Positions 36,629 through 45,080 are shown, numbered from the stretch's first letter. The stretch is DNA of 64,000 nt from an uncultured Collinsella sp. (GCA_900757465.1 CAAENY010000146.1:29724-93723); one strand, 5' to 3'. Numbers and translations: made by a program. The notes: a model not told the origin generated them from the sequence alone.

Positions 36629-37357
36629 TTACTTCAGGCTGTTATTCGGGTCGTTAACCCAAGCCTTGGCCTGGTTGATGGCGTTATCGGCAGCGGAGGT
36701 GCTACCGTCCTTCTGGTCGGCACCGAAGATGAAGGCAGAAACAACAATCTCAGGCTTAGCCTCGCCCGAAACAACGTCCTCTTTCGTCATTGCGCCGGGA
36801 ATCATCACCTCGCTAAAGAGCTCGCCGGTGTAGACGTCCGCGGTGGCGCCCTTGGCACCCAGAACCGCGGGGCCACTCGTAGCACCCTTGGCATACATGA
36901 ACAGACCGCTCACATACTTGCCATCAGCGTTCTTCTTGGTCTCGCCTTCGACCGGCTTCCAATTGGAACCGAGGTCAAAGCACGGAGTCTTGGTGTAGGG
37001 CTCGCTATCGTTGACCACAGCGTTCTTTACATAGATGAACACAAAGGCGTCGTCGGAACCCTTCTTAATGCCAACGTTCGGGTTCTTATCCATCGAAGAA
37101 CCGGGGACCATCTTGTGTTCTTCGTCCTCTTTCCACGCAGTCTCGAACAGGTAAGCATTGCCGCCAGGCTCCGTGCCAGGCTGCTCAGGGTTATCCGGAT
37201 CAGGCTTCTTCTCGGGAGTCTCAAATTTCCCAATCGTAAACACGTTCTGCAGGGACTGCGTCGCCGTCAGCCATGCATACGTTCCCACACCGGCAGCCAG
37301 TACCAACAGCAGCAGGGCGGCAATGATGCCGTAGCGCTTTTTCTTCTTGTTTTCCAT
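36629..37357 (-). CDS. TasA-like subunit 1, candidate major fibre protein
   Basis: A 242-residue exported protein. The N-terminus MENKKKKRYGIIAAL and a hydrophobic helix end in GVGTYAWLTA, the clearest SipW-type signal in the window. The mature part has a proline-rich turn (KPDPDNPEQPGTEP) and a beta-rich domain with FVFIYVKNAVVND and PGAMTKEDVV. ATG at 37357 has AAGGAAG upstream; a longer start at 37393 is less likely. It comes directly after the signal peptidase gene and before the strong hairpin, the arrangement expected of the most abundant subunit. Confidence 0.75.
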   Translation of the reverse strand: MENKKKKRYGIIAALLLLVLAAGVGTYAWLTATQSLQNVFTIGKFETPEKKPDPDNPEQPGTEPGGNAYLFETAWKEDEEHKMVPGSSMDKNPNVGIKKGSDDAFVFIYVKNAVVNDSEPYTKTPCFDLGSNWKPVEGETKKNADGKYVSGLFMYAKGATSGPAVLGAKGATADVYTGELFSEVMIPGAMTKEDVVSGEAKPEIVVSAFIFGADQKDGSTSAADNAINQAKAWVNDPNNSLK

Positions 37358-37427
37358 CGTTCTCTTCCTTTCGAGAATCGTTTTCCCCGGCAACGGCCCC
37401 TACCGCCGCCGACGCTTTTCCCTGCCG

Positions 37428-37985
37428 CTATGAACGCCGCTCCCTCGCATGCACGCGGGCATGCTTGCCCGCAGGCTCGTCGGGAACCATCCGATCGAGC
37501 ACTATCGACGCCGTGATCAGCAGCGCCAGAACGGCCACCACAACAAGCAAACCGGGCATCGTCGTGCAATAAGCGTTGACGAAGCCCAGGTAAGGGACAC
37601 AAAAAGAAACAGTGCCGATCACGCGCGAAAATGGCGTCTGCTCGGCATCGTGCATGATGCTTCCATCTGCATTTTTGTTTGCAATGCCCTGCGTGCCGAT
37701 CATCTGCGCGGCAGGGTCGATCTCGTACACCTGGTGCGTCACCACGGCGCCATCCGATCGGTAAAAGGTTGCATTGTCACCCACGGCAATATCCGCTGGC
37801 TCAACCTGGCGAACAAACACCATGGAGCCAACGGGAAGCTCGGGTTCCATAGAGCCCGAGAGCACAGCAAAGGGCATGTATCCAAATGCACGAGGAACAA
37901 AAGAAACAACGGCAAGGGCTATGACAAGCGCGAACGCCAAGCTACTCAAAAGTGCAATAAATCGTTTGAGTCTACGCGCCGTCAA
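37428..37985 (-). CDS. sipW: SipW-type signal peptidase I
   Basis: A 185-residue membrane protease. An N-terminal helix (about 9-33) leads into the catalytic motif SGSMEPELPVGS with Ser45. The general base is histidine (VVTHQVYEID, His84) instead of the lysine of ordinary bacterial signal peptidases. This Ser-His form is the ER-like class to which SipW belongs. A second helix lies near 143-165. It should process the SipW-type signal peptides of the three downstream subunits. The start is unusual: the frame opens with TTG at 37985, about 13 bases after AAGGGGG, and no ATG is in frame. First gene of the operon. Confidence 0.85.
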   Translation of the reverse strand: MTARRLKRFIALLSSLAFALVIALAVVSFVPRAFGYMPFAVLSGSMEPELPVGSMVFVRQVEPADIAVGDNATFYRSDGAVVTHQVYEIDPAAQMIGTQGIANKNADGSIMHDAEQTPFSRVIGTVSFCVPYLGFVNAYCTTMPGLLVVVAVLALLITASIVLDRMVPDEPAGKHARVHARERRS

Positions 37986-38111
37986 AGTGATAATTCATCC
38001 CCCTTGAGGCCTTATTCGACCCATCCAAAGGTCAGCAAGTTTCAACAGGAACCGCAAGGCGCTTGAAAAGTGAGTCCGAAATAAGCCAATTTGGAATCTT
38101 TTCGTAATAAA

Positions 38112-38140
38112 AACATAGCGATGTGCTACACATTTTTCAA
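38112..38140 (-). promoter_or_regulatory. Candidate promoter of the sipW operon, proximal
   Basis: TTGAAA (38140-38135) and TATGTT (38117-38112) on the minus strand are separated by exactly 17 bases. The start codon of the operon is about 125 bp downstream. Confidence 0.45.
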
Positions 38141-38274
38141 TGTTATGTCGCCAAATGCTACCTATTTTGGCGTAAGTGGTCATCTCTACCAAAATTGGCC
38201 TGCTTTATCCAATACTTACGACTAACCCCCTACGCAACTTCCCCATAGAAGGTTCGATTTTTTGCGAAACTAAA

Positions 38275-38304
38275 ATAATGGTACCCCCCCCCACATTAAA
38301 ACAA
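38275..38304 (-). promoter_or_regulatory. Candidate promoter with a nine-G tract in its spacer
   Basis: On the minus strand TTGTTT (38304-38299) and CATTAT (38280-38275) are separated by 18 bases, nine of them a run of G (C9 at 38284-38292 on the plus strand). A homopolymer between -35 and -10 can switch a promoter by slippage; with eight G the spacing would be 17. It points toward the sipW operon. Confidence 0.4.
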
Positions 38305-38395
38305 ACTACTGGAAGTGTCATTTATTTCCGACCCCTCTTTGCCGGAGTTTTATGACAGCCCCATGTAGTTCGCAGCCCATAATCCTCTGAGAACC

Positions 38396-38613
38396 GTGTC
38401 CCAGAATTCACGTCCGGAGTGGGATGCGGCTTCCGCTTGTGGCCCCGTTGGGAAACCACATCCCACTCCGATCACAAATTCCGGGTCGCACTTTCCGCCA
38501 AGACCCTCAACCGGAAAGCACATCCCGTTTCTCAGCCGAATACTGGGATGCATTTTCCGCAGAGCCCCTCAACCGGAAACTGCATCCCATTCCAAAGACA
38601 AATTCCGGGACAC
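38396..38613. repeat. 62-bp tandem repeats with an inverted copy
   Basis: Units beginning CATCCC start at 38459, 38521 and 38583, exactly 62 bp apart. The first two end with CCCTCAACCGGAAA. The leading 31 bases of the third unit recur inverted at 38396-38426 (GTGTCCCAGAATTC..GTGGGATG pattern). The block lies between the flavodoxin terminator and the sipW promoters. Short frames across it look like chance. Confidence 0.6.
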
Positions 38614-38640
38614 AGCTTCCACAACCCCGTGTTAAGAAAA

Positions 38641-38663
38641 AAGCCTCGAGAATCTCGAGGCTT
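38641..38663 (-). terminator. Terminator of the flavodoxin-like gene
   Basis: AAGCCTCGAG-aat-CTCGAGGCTT is a perfect 10-bp stem with a three-base loop, followed on the minus strand by TTTTTT. It lies about 45 bp past the stop codon at 38707. Confidence 0.85.
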
Positions 38664-38706
38664 TCACGTTTGTACGATTGAACGCGCGGCACCGCAAGCG
38701 GCGAAG

Positions 38707-39258
38707 TTATTCGCCCAAAACGGCCTTTTTTGCGGCTGCAGCCATGTTATCCAGGTCTTCCTTGGTGGGATGGTCCTTCGCGGCAACCCAGTTGTCGAGC
38801 AGCATCTTAAATCGGACGTTTTCGGGATCTTGCTCGAGCATGGCCTCGTAGCGCTGCTTGACCGCGGGGCCCATCTTGCCCTGGCACATCGCCCAGCCCG
38901 CAAGCTCGGCATCCCCAGCCAAATTGGAAGTTACGCGATCAATAATCTGCTGGTAATAGCTCTGGTCGGCCCCAAAGCCGCAGGTGCCAAACAGAAAGAC
39001 GCGCTTGCCGTGCAAGACGGAGAGCAACGCCGCGACCGAAGGCGTGCACGCGCCCTTGTCGCACCAAAAACCGACGAGCACTGTGTCGGCCGTGCAGGCG
39101 CCCTGCGCCTCGAGCGCAACCTGATCTGCATCCGCATCGTCGCTCAACGCCGCGGCATGGACAAACTCAACACCCGCAGCCTGCAGAGCGCGCTTGATCG
39201 CGCCCGAAACCATCCTGGTATTACCGCTCTTGCTGTTAACCACCAAAGAGCACGTCAT
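38707..39258 (-). CDS. Flavodoxin-family protein
   Basis: A 183-residue flavodoxin-like protein. The FMN phosphate loop appears as NSKSGNTRMV at the N-terminus, and the later strands VLVGFWCDKGACTPSV and VFLFGTCGFG fit the flavin-binding loops. It ends in a helical extension of about 60 residues. Likely an electron carrier or a small flavin reductase in the cytoplasm; partner unknown. ATG at 39258 is used; GTG at 39264, two codons earlier, is nearer the GAGG site and possible. It is monocistronic with its own terminator, and the upstream gap contains an iteron array. Confidence 0.75.
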   Translation of the reverse strand: MTCSLVVNSKSGNTRMVSGAIKRALQAAGVEFVHAAALSDDADADQVALEAQGACTADTVLVGFWCDKGACTPSVAALLSVLHGKRVFLFGTCGFGADQSYYQQIIDRVTSNLAGDAELAGWAMCQGKMGPAVKQRYEAMLEQDPENVRFKMLLDNWVAAKDHPTKEDLDNMAAAAKKAVLGE

Positions 39259-39420
39259 AGTCACGTTGCCTCGTTTCCCCCAAAACTAAAGCCACTAATG
39301 CAATTTATTAGATGAGTATCTTAGTACTAACGTGACAGATGTAAACCACCGTCTGTCGATTGGCGACGCAGACGACATCTTTGGACAGATTTCGAACAGT
39401 ATGTACTTCGGATTGAAACC

Positions 39421-39512
39421 GCCACAGAACGTTTCACGAATGGCCGAAAAACTGTTTCACAAAACGCCGTCAAATTGCGTCACGGAGTATCGTCAAAATG
39501 TTTCACGCGCTG
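39421..39512. repeat. Four 23-bp iterons with GTTTCAC core
   Basis: Four consecutive 23-bp units start at 39421, 39444, 39467 and 39490. Each carries GTTTCAC (GCGTCAC in the third) at the same offset, at 39431, 39454, 39477 and 39500. Preceding bases are partly shared (CCG.CAAA.T). This regular array in the 323-bp gap 39259-39581 looks like a protein-binding array. No gene in the gap is convincing. Confidence 0.55.
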
Positions 39513-39581
39513 GTAGAACGCTATATAACAAGATCGCTCTATGGGACAAACAAACCTGATTAATTTGCCCCACGGGCTTGC

Positions 39582-41441
39582 TCACTGGGCGAACTGGCTG
39601 CGGTAGAGTTCGGCGTAGAAGCCGTCTGCCGCCAGCAGCTCGTCGTGTGTGCCCCGCTCGATAATCTGGCCGTCGCGCATCACCAGAATGCAGTCGGCGT
39701 TGCGGATGGTGCTCAGGCGGTGCGCCACGACAAAGCTTGTGCGACCGGCCATGAGCTCGTCGAATGCCGCCTGTACCTGCAGCTCGGTGCGCGTATCGAT
39801 GCTCGAGGTAGCCTCGTCCAGCAGCAGGATCGCCGGGTCGGTGAGCATGACGCGCGCGATGCACAGCAGCTGCTTTTGGCCCTGGCTAAACGTTCCGCCG
39901 TCCTCGCCGATGACCGTATCGTAGCCACCTGGCAGCTGCACGATAAACTTGTGCGCGTGCGCGCGCTTGGCCGCCTCGATAACCTGCTCGCGCGTGGCAT
40001 CCGGGCAACCGTAAGCGATGTTGTCCGCTACCGTGCCCTCGAGCAGCCAAGTGTCCTGCAGCACCATGCCAAAGGCGCGGCGCAGGCTCGCCCGTGTGTA
40101 GTCACGCGAGGACTTGCCATCGACCATGATGCGTCCGGCATCGATATCGTAAAAGCGCAGCAGCAAGTTGATGAGCGTCGTCTTGCCGCAGCCCGTGGGG
40201 CCGACCAGGGCAAAGCGCATGCCGGGTTTGGCGTCAATGCAAATGTCCTGCAGCAGCTTGCGGTCGGGCACGTAGCTAAAGTCCACATGCTCAAAGGCGA
40301 CCTCGCCCTTCGGGGCGGCAAGCTCCGCGGCATCCGTCGCATCGGGCTCCTGCTCGCGCGCATCGAGCAGCGCAAACATGCGGCGCGCCGAGGCGTACGC
40401 GGTCTGGATCTGCGTAATGACGTTGGTGACCTCGTTGAACGGCTTGGTGTACTGGTTGGCGTAGGACAGGAAAATCTGCACGCCACCCACCGTGAGCGCC
40501 GCAGGCACGCCCGTGATCACGCCCACGCAGCCGATCACAGCGACCACGGCATAAATGATGTTATTGATAAAGCGCGTGCCGGGGTTGGAGAGCGAACCCA
40601 TAAACTGCGCGCGCTCGCCCGCGGTATAGAGCTCGGCATTGAGGGCATCGAAGCGCTGCTGAGCGTTGGGACCATAGGCAAAAGCGTCGACAAGCTTCTG
40701 CTCGCCCACGTACTCCTCGATATGACCACCGAGCTGGCCTTGAATGCGCTGCTGAGCCGTAAAGCTCTTGTTGGAGAGCTTGGCGATGGCGCCGGCGGCA
40801 AAGATGGAAAGCGGCGTGACGAGCACCACCACGAGCGTCATGGTCAGGTTAATGGAGAGCATAAACGCAAGCGTGCCCACGATGGTGATAACGCCGGTAA
40901 AGAGCTGCGTGAAGCCCTGCAGCAGACCGTCGCCGACCTGATCGACGTCGTTGACCACGCGGCTCATAAGGTCGCCGTGGGCATGACTGTCGATAAAGCT
41001 GAGCGGCATACGACTGAGCTTGTCGCTCGCCTCCACGCGCATGTCGCGCACCGTCTCGTAGGACAGGCGGTTGACGCAGTAGCCCTGCAGCCACTGGAAG
41101 GCCGCAGCACCTACGACGACAATCGCGAGCTTGGTAACGAGCGGCAGCAACGCGTCAAAGTCCACCTGCCCGGCGGCGACGATCAGGTCGATGCCCTCAC
41201 CGATGAGAATCGGCGTGTAGAGCTGCAGAATCACGGAGATGGCGGCACTCACAAACGACGCAATAAACGAAATGCGATGCGGACGAACGTAGCCCATCAG
41301 ACGGCGAGTCACCGCACCCACGGGATAGCGCTCGGGGTCGCCGGGCTGGCGTGGGCCGTCACCCAGGTCGTTGAGGTTATCGTTACCGGACACATTGGCC
41401 GTCATCGTGGCGACCGAACCGGAAGAAGTATACGGATTCAT
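39582..41441 (-). CDS. ABC exporter half-transporter, catalytically canonical subunit
   Basis: A 619-residue fused membrane/ATPase subunit: six helices (about residues 55-350) and a nucleotide-binding domain with Walker A GPTGCGKTT, signature FSQGQKQ and Walker B ILLLDEATSS carrying the normal catalytic glutamate. The switch histidine is in VAHRLST. ATG at 41441 directly follows the stop of the partner gene, with GGAGGG ahead. It forms a heterodimer with the next gene, in which the second site is degenerate. Likely a multidrug, lipid or peptide exporter; the substrate is not deducible. Confidence 0.93.
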   Translation of the reverse strand: MNPYTSSGSVATMTANVSGNDNLNDLGDGPRQPGDPERYPVGAVTRRLMGYVRPHRISFIASFVSAAISVILQLYTPILIGEGIDLIVAAGQVDFDALLPLVTKLAIVVVGAAAFQWLQGYCVNRLSYETVRDMRVEASDKLSRMPLSFIDSHAHGDLMSRVVNDVDQVGDGLLQGFTQLFTGVITIVGTLAFMLSINLTMTLVVVLVTPLSIFAAGAIAKLSNKSFTAQQRIQGQLGGHIEEYVGEQKLVDAFAYGPNAQQRFDALNAELYTAGERAQFMGSLSNPGTRFINNIIYAVVAVIGCVGVITGVPAALTVGGVQIFLSYANQYTKPFNEVTNVITQIQTAYASARRMFALLDAREQEPDATDAAELAAPKGEVAFEHVDFSYVPDRKLLQDICIDAKPGMRFALVGPTGCGKTTLINLLLRFYDIDAGRIMVDGKSSRDYTRASLRRAFGMVLQDTWLLEGTVADNIAYGCPDATREQVIEAAKRAHAHKFIVQLPGGYDTVIGEDGGTFSQGQKQLLCIARVMLTDPAILLLDEATSSIDTRTELQVQAAFDELMAGRTSFVVAHRLSTIRNADCILVMRDGQIIERGTHDELLAADGFYAELYRSQFAQ

Positions 41442-43298
41442 CTAGCAGCCCTCCTTTGCGCAGACGGATGCGGGGACGGTTGGGGCGGACGTGGGCGCCG
41501 CACTCCCCTGCTGGCCCTCGAGCTCCTCGCGGCGAAGCTGCGACTGGCAGATCTCTCGGTAGAGCCGGCAGCTTGCATACAGCTCGTCATGCGTGCCAAG
41601 GCCCGCAACCGAGCCGTGTTCGAGTACGCAGATCATGTCGGCATCGCGCACGGTCGAGACGCGCTGGCTTACGATGACGGTCGTGAGCGGCAGCCCGCCC
41701 TCGGCGGCACCGCGCACGCTGCGCTCGCGAATGGCATGACGAAGCGCCGCGTCAGTCTTAAAGTCGAGCGCCGACGCGGAGTCATCCATGATCAGGACCT
41801 GAGGCGAGCCCACCAGGGCGCGCGCGATGGTCAGGCGCTGGCGTTGGCCACCGCTAAAGTTCTTACCGCCCGCCTCGACCGGGGCATCGAGCCCCTGCGA
41901 CTTGCTGCGCACGAACTCGCTCGCTTGCGCCATATCGAGCGCTGCCCAGAGCTCCTCGTCGGTCGCCGACTCGTCACGCCAGGTCAGGTTGCTGCGGATG
42001 GTGCCGCTCACGAGCGACGCGCGCTGCGGAACAGTCGCGACCACACGGCGCAACTGGTCGAGCGGCCAGGTGCGCACGTCGGCGCCCATCACGCTCACGC
42101 TGCCGGTACTCGCATCGTATAGGCGCGGGATGAGCGAGACGAGCGTAGACTTGCCGCTGCCCGTGCCGCCGATAATGCCGAGCGTCTTGCCCAGTGGGAG
42201 CTCCAGGGTCACATCGTTGACGGCATTTGCCGCGCCCGCGCCAAAGGAGAAGCTCGCATGGCTCAAGCTCAGCGCGGGGACCGGAACAGCGCCACCCGCC
42301 AGTTCGCTCGGCTCGGGCAGCGCGACCGGCTCGTTGTCCTCGTCGGTGATGCTCGGCACGCAATTGAGCACCTCGTTGATACGTGACGCACTGGCGCTCG
42401 CCTTGGTAAAGACCACGACCAGGTTGGCAACGTACACGATGGAGGTCAGGGTCTGCGTCATGTAGTTCACAAACGCCATGACCTGGCCCTGCGTGAGCTC
42501 ACCCACGTTGACCTGGATGCCGCCCACCCACAGGATGGCGCACACGCCTAGGTTCATCACCAAAAACGTTACGGGGTTAAGGATTGACGAGAGCTTGCCC
42601 ACCGCGATGGCAGTATTGGCCTGGTCATCGGCGGCTTGGGCAAAACGCTCGCGCTCGTGGTCCTCGCGTACAAAGGCGCGAACCACGCGAGCGCCCGAAA
42701 GGCCCTCACGGCAAATGAGCGCGATGCGGTCGAGCTTTGCCTGCAGCCGCCTGTAATACGGGATGCAGCGCGCCATGACAAACCAAAACACCAGGCCGAT
42801 AGCGGGCGTGCAGATCAAAAAGATGATGCCGAGCTTAAGGTCGATGGCAAGGGCCGCGCACATAGAGCCCACCGCCAGGAAGGGCCAGCGGATGAGCATG
42901 CGCACGCCCAGCGCCACGGCAAGCTGCACCTGGTTGACATCGTTGGTAATGCGCGTGATGAGCGACGGCGTGCCAAAGCGGTCGAGCTCGGCATAGCTCA
43001 GCTTGTTGATGTGCTTGTAGAGCGCGCCGCGAATGTCGGTGCCCATGCCCTGCGATGTCAGCGCCGCCATCTTTTGGCAGACAAGCGTAAACGAGATGCC
43101 AATCACAGCCATGGCGCCAAGTACCATGCCGTAGTGGATAACGGCGTTCACGTCGTGCGAGCCAATGCCCTTATCGATCATCTGGGCAATCACCAGCGGC
43201 GTCAGCAGGTCAAAGATCACTTCGATCAACTTGCACGCAGGACCGACCACCATATATCGGCGAAACTTGCCACCAAAACGCCTGAGCAACTCAATCAT
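41442..43298 (-). CDS. ABC exporter half-transporter, subunit with degenerate ATP site
   Basis: A 618-residue partner subunit with six helices, then Walker A GGTGSGKST, signature FSGGQRQ and Walker B VLIMDDSASALD, in which aspartate replaces the catalytic glutamate. SQRVST stands where the switch histidine is usual. This asymmetry is the hallmark of heterodimeric exporters such as BmrCD and TM287/288. ATG at 43298 is preferred over 43376 because MIELLRRFGG is a normal start of the first helix region and GGGAG lies ahead. First gene of the two-gene operon. Confidence 0.92.
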   Translation of the reverse strand: MIELLRRFGGKFRRYMVVGPACKLIEVIFDLLTPLVIAQMIDKGIGSHDVNAVIHYGMVLGAMAVIGISFTLVCQKMAALTSQGMGTDIRGALYKHINKLSYAELDRFGTPSLITRITNDVNQVQLAVALGVRMLIRWPFLAVGSMCAALAIDLKLGIIFLICTPAIGLVFWFVMARCIPYYRRLQAKLDRIALICREGLSGARVVRAFVREDHERERFAQAADDQANTAIAVGKLSSILNPVTFLVMNLGVCAILWVGGIQVNVGELTQGQVMAFVNYMTQTLTSIVYVANLVVVFTKASASASRINEVLNCVPSITDEDNEPVALPEPSELAGGAVPVPALSLSHASFSFGAGAANAVNDVTLELPLGKTLGIIGGTGSGKSTLVSLIPRLYDASTGSVSVMGADVRTWPLDQLRRVVATVPQRASLVSGTIRSNLTWRDESATDEELWAALDMAQASEFVRSKSQGLDAPVEAGGKNFSGGQRQRLTIARALVGSPQVLIMDDSASALDFKTDAALRHAIRERSVRGAAEGGLPLTTVIVSQRVSTVRDADMICVLEHGSVAGLGTHDELYASCRLYREICQSQLRREELEGQQGSAAPTSAPTVPASVCAKEGC

Positions 43299-43451
43299 GT
43301 ATAGGCGCTCCCTATCATCATCCACATTCAATTCGAACCATGATAGTACTGTCGCCCCAACCGATGAGTAAACCACTCGTCATTTCTAGTGGAATTCGGT
43401 TTACAGAGAAGCGGAGAGGCGTATGCGCATACCCGGCCAGTGTCGGGTCAA

Positions 43452-43488
43452 CTAGCTTGGTATACTTACATTAGTGCTACCAAGTTAG
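43452..43488. promoter_or_regulatory. Palindromic operator overlapping a promoter before the LANTG protein gene
   Basis: CTAGCTTGGTA (43452-43462) and its near-inverse TACCAAGTTAG (43478-43488) flank an extended -10 TTGGTATACT (TATACT at 43461-43466). The gene begins 50 bp downstream. A regulator bound here would block the promoter; its identity is unknown. Confidence 0.45.
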
Positions 43489-43516
43489 TCGCCGACCCTT
43501 GAAATGAGGTGCCGAG

Positions 43517-44542
43517 ATGAACGACATTCTCGCAAGAAGAGCAAGACGAGCAACTGTGGGCATCGCCCTTTCCGCGGCACTTGTCGCGGGAATCGCCCCC
43601 GCAACGGCGATCGCGGCAGAAACCAGTTCCCCCACCGGTGCGGCCGTTTCGCAGACGAGCGCCGCCAACGGCAATTCGGGCGCCCCGCAGACAGAAGACG
43701 CGGCCGCCGCAAAAGAAAAAGCGTATGCAGCCATGCAGGAAGCGCTCAAAAACCTCGAGGCCGCAAAAGACGCCGCAAGTCTCGAGAAACTTGCGGAAAT
43801 CGATACTAAAATTGCCATTTTTCAAGAGAACTACGACACTAATTTGGCGCAAGCCGCCATATATAAGGAATCCCTTCCTACCATGCAAGCGAACGTCGAT
43901 GCAGCTCAAGCCGAATGTGATAAGGCCCACAACCGGACAAGAGCCCTTGAGGCAGAATTAAATAAAATCGACTACACGACTCCTGCCGAAACTATTCGGC
44001 AGTTGCAAGAGGCGATCACAGAGGCAATAATGCAAGAAAATTTCTGTGAAGATAAGCTTGAGCACTGCCGAATGCGCCTCGAAAGTCATAAAAGCCTGAT
44101 TTATTTCTTTGAAAGCGAAGTGGAGTTTAATAAAACCCATCTCGACGGAGAAACAGCCAAGCGGAATGCGCTCCTCGACGATTTGAAAAGAGCGCAAATA
44201 GCCTATGACGATGCCTGCAAAGCATACGAAGAGGCAAAGGCCGCGGCGGACAAGGCCGCCTCGCCCGAGATAACGAAACCGACCGAGACAGCGCCTCCCT
44301 CCGGCTCAACGCAACCCGCCAAGGCGACACCGCCCGTTGCCTCACCTGCAACCGGTAAAGACGCCCTACCAAGCTCCATCAAGCAAGCGAGCACAAGCAG
44401 CGGCAAACAAGCAGATACGACCGCCGACAAGCTCGCGAACACGGGCGACGCAGCGCCGAGCGCAATCGCACTCGCAGCAGTCGCCGCCGCAGGCCTCGGA
44501 ATAACCGCCACGGCTACACGCCGCATCAAGAACTCAAAATAG
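43517..44542 (+). CDS. LANTG sortase-anchored coiled-coil surface protein
   Basis: A 341-residue surface protein: signal peptide about residues 1-34 (VGIALSAALVAGIAPATAIAA), a low-complexity Ser/Thr/Ala stretch, a long alpha-helical coiled coil (about 60-250, rich in Ala, Glu, Lys and Leu), then a Pro/Thr-rich wall-spanning stalk. It ends in LANTG, a hydrophobic helix and the basic tail RRIKNSK. LANTG is an LPxTG variant. The coding style is more AT-rich than its neighbours. Probably an adhesin or wall-spacer protein; no enzymatic domain is seen. It is monocistronic, with a strong terminator at 44587. Confidence 0.82.
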   Translation: MNDILARRARRATVGIALSAALVAGIAPATAIAAETSSPTGAAVSQTSAANGNSGAPQTEDAAAAKEKAYAAMQEALKNLEAAKDAASLEKLAEIDTKIAIFQENYDTNLAQAAIYKESLPTMQANVDAAQAECDKAHNRTRALEAELNKIDYTTPAETIRQLQEAITEAIMQENFCEDKLEHCRMRLESHKSLIYFFESEVEFNKTHLDGETAKRNALLDDLKRAQIAYDDACKAYEEAKAAADKAASPEITKPTETAPPSGSTQPAKATPPVASPATGKDALPSSIKQASTSSGKQADTTADKLANTGDAAPSAIALAAVAAAGLGITATATRRIKNSK

Positions 44543-44586
44543 CCGCCAGATCATACTACCTTCGCCAATCCACAAACCCGGAGACA

Positions 44587-44627
44587 AAAGAGGCCCGTTT
44601 CCCCAACCCAGGGAAACGGGCCTCTTT
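44587..44627 (+). terminator. Terminator of the LANTG protein gene
   Basis: AAAGAGGCCCGTTTCCC (44587-44603) with its exact inverse (44611-44627) forms a 17-bp stem followed by T-rich sequence. The rest of 44628-44767 shows no gene. Confidence 0.85.
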
Positions 44628-44767
44628 ACTTGTAAAAACAAATGGTAATGCCACTGTCTCTTGAAGCACATCGCCACCGCGCTCCAAACAACGCCAACGA
44701 GCAGCATTCCTTAAGGGATAGATTTAATTAGGCTAACGCGCCTTTACGGGTGATTTTTGGACGAAGT

Positions 44768-44862
44768 GGTCCCGGTGCCGGCGGGCTGTTTGGTAGTCGA
44801 GCGATCCCGCAGGCAAAGCCGAGGACCAGCGAGGCACCAAACAGCCCGCCGGCACCGGGACC
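44768..44862. repeat. Long perfect palindrome beside the SRP RNA
   Basis: Arms of 27 bp (44768-44794 and 44836-44862) are exact inverses, beginning GGTCCCGGTGCCGG. The 41-base middle includes CGCAGG and CCGAGGAC, also found inside the palindrome at 56830-56952. It lies just beyond the SRP RNA terminator. Confidence 0.75.
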
Positions 44863-44889
44863 GCATCGCGGCACCAAAAAAGCGCCCGT

Positions 44890-44990
44890 GCGCTCGATGG
44901 ATTCGGATGCCCGACAGAGGCTCCTTATGGCTGCTTCCTTCCGGACCTGACCAGATTCGGAACATGTCGTCATCCGAACCCATCGAACGC
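44890..44990 (-). ncRNA. ffs: Bacterial signal recognition particle RNA (4.5S type)
   Basis: On the minus strand the highly conserved SRP core GGTCAGGTCCGGAAGGAAGC lies in the apical part, and the ends pair as one long stem (GCGTTCGATGGGTTCGGATG with the complementary end near 44890). The length of about 100 nt matches the short bacterial form without an Alu domain. It guides Ffh to signal peptides of nascent proteins. The 3' end merges into a terminator stem AGCGCACGGGCGCT followed by six T on the minus strand. Confidence 0.93.
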
Positions 44991-45006
44991 GCTAGGCGCT
45001 CGGTAT

Positions 45007-45035
45007 ATCTTACCTGCTCCCGCCCAGCAGGGCAA
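45007..45035 (-). promoter_or_regulatory. SRP RNA promoter
   Basis: TTGCCC (45035-45030) and TAAGAT (45012-45007) on the minus strand are 17 bases apart. Transcription would start about ten bases before the conserved RNA stem. Confidence 0.6.
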
Positions 45036-45080
45036 GTGGGGCGGACCCATCGGATGGATTCGCCCCACTCGTCCATATCG

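Noticed and set aside
38396..38613. CRISPR array in the 62-bp repeat block
   Set aside because: Repeats are contiguous and imperfect, there are no spacers of constant size and no cas genes lie nearby.
39332..39559. 75-codon plus-strand frame in the gap before the first ABC pair
   Set aside because: No ribosome site, and it is built largely from the 23-bp iterons; more likely non-coding.
39645..42122. 825-codon plus-strand frame across both ABC exporter genes
   Set aside because: Shadow of two well-supported ABC genes; composition rich in His, Arg and Ala without domains.
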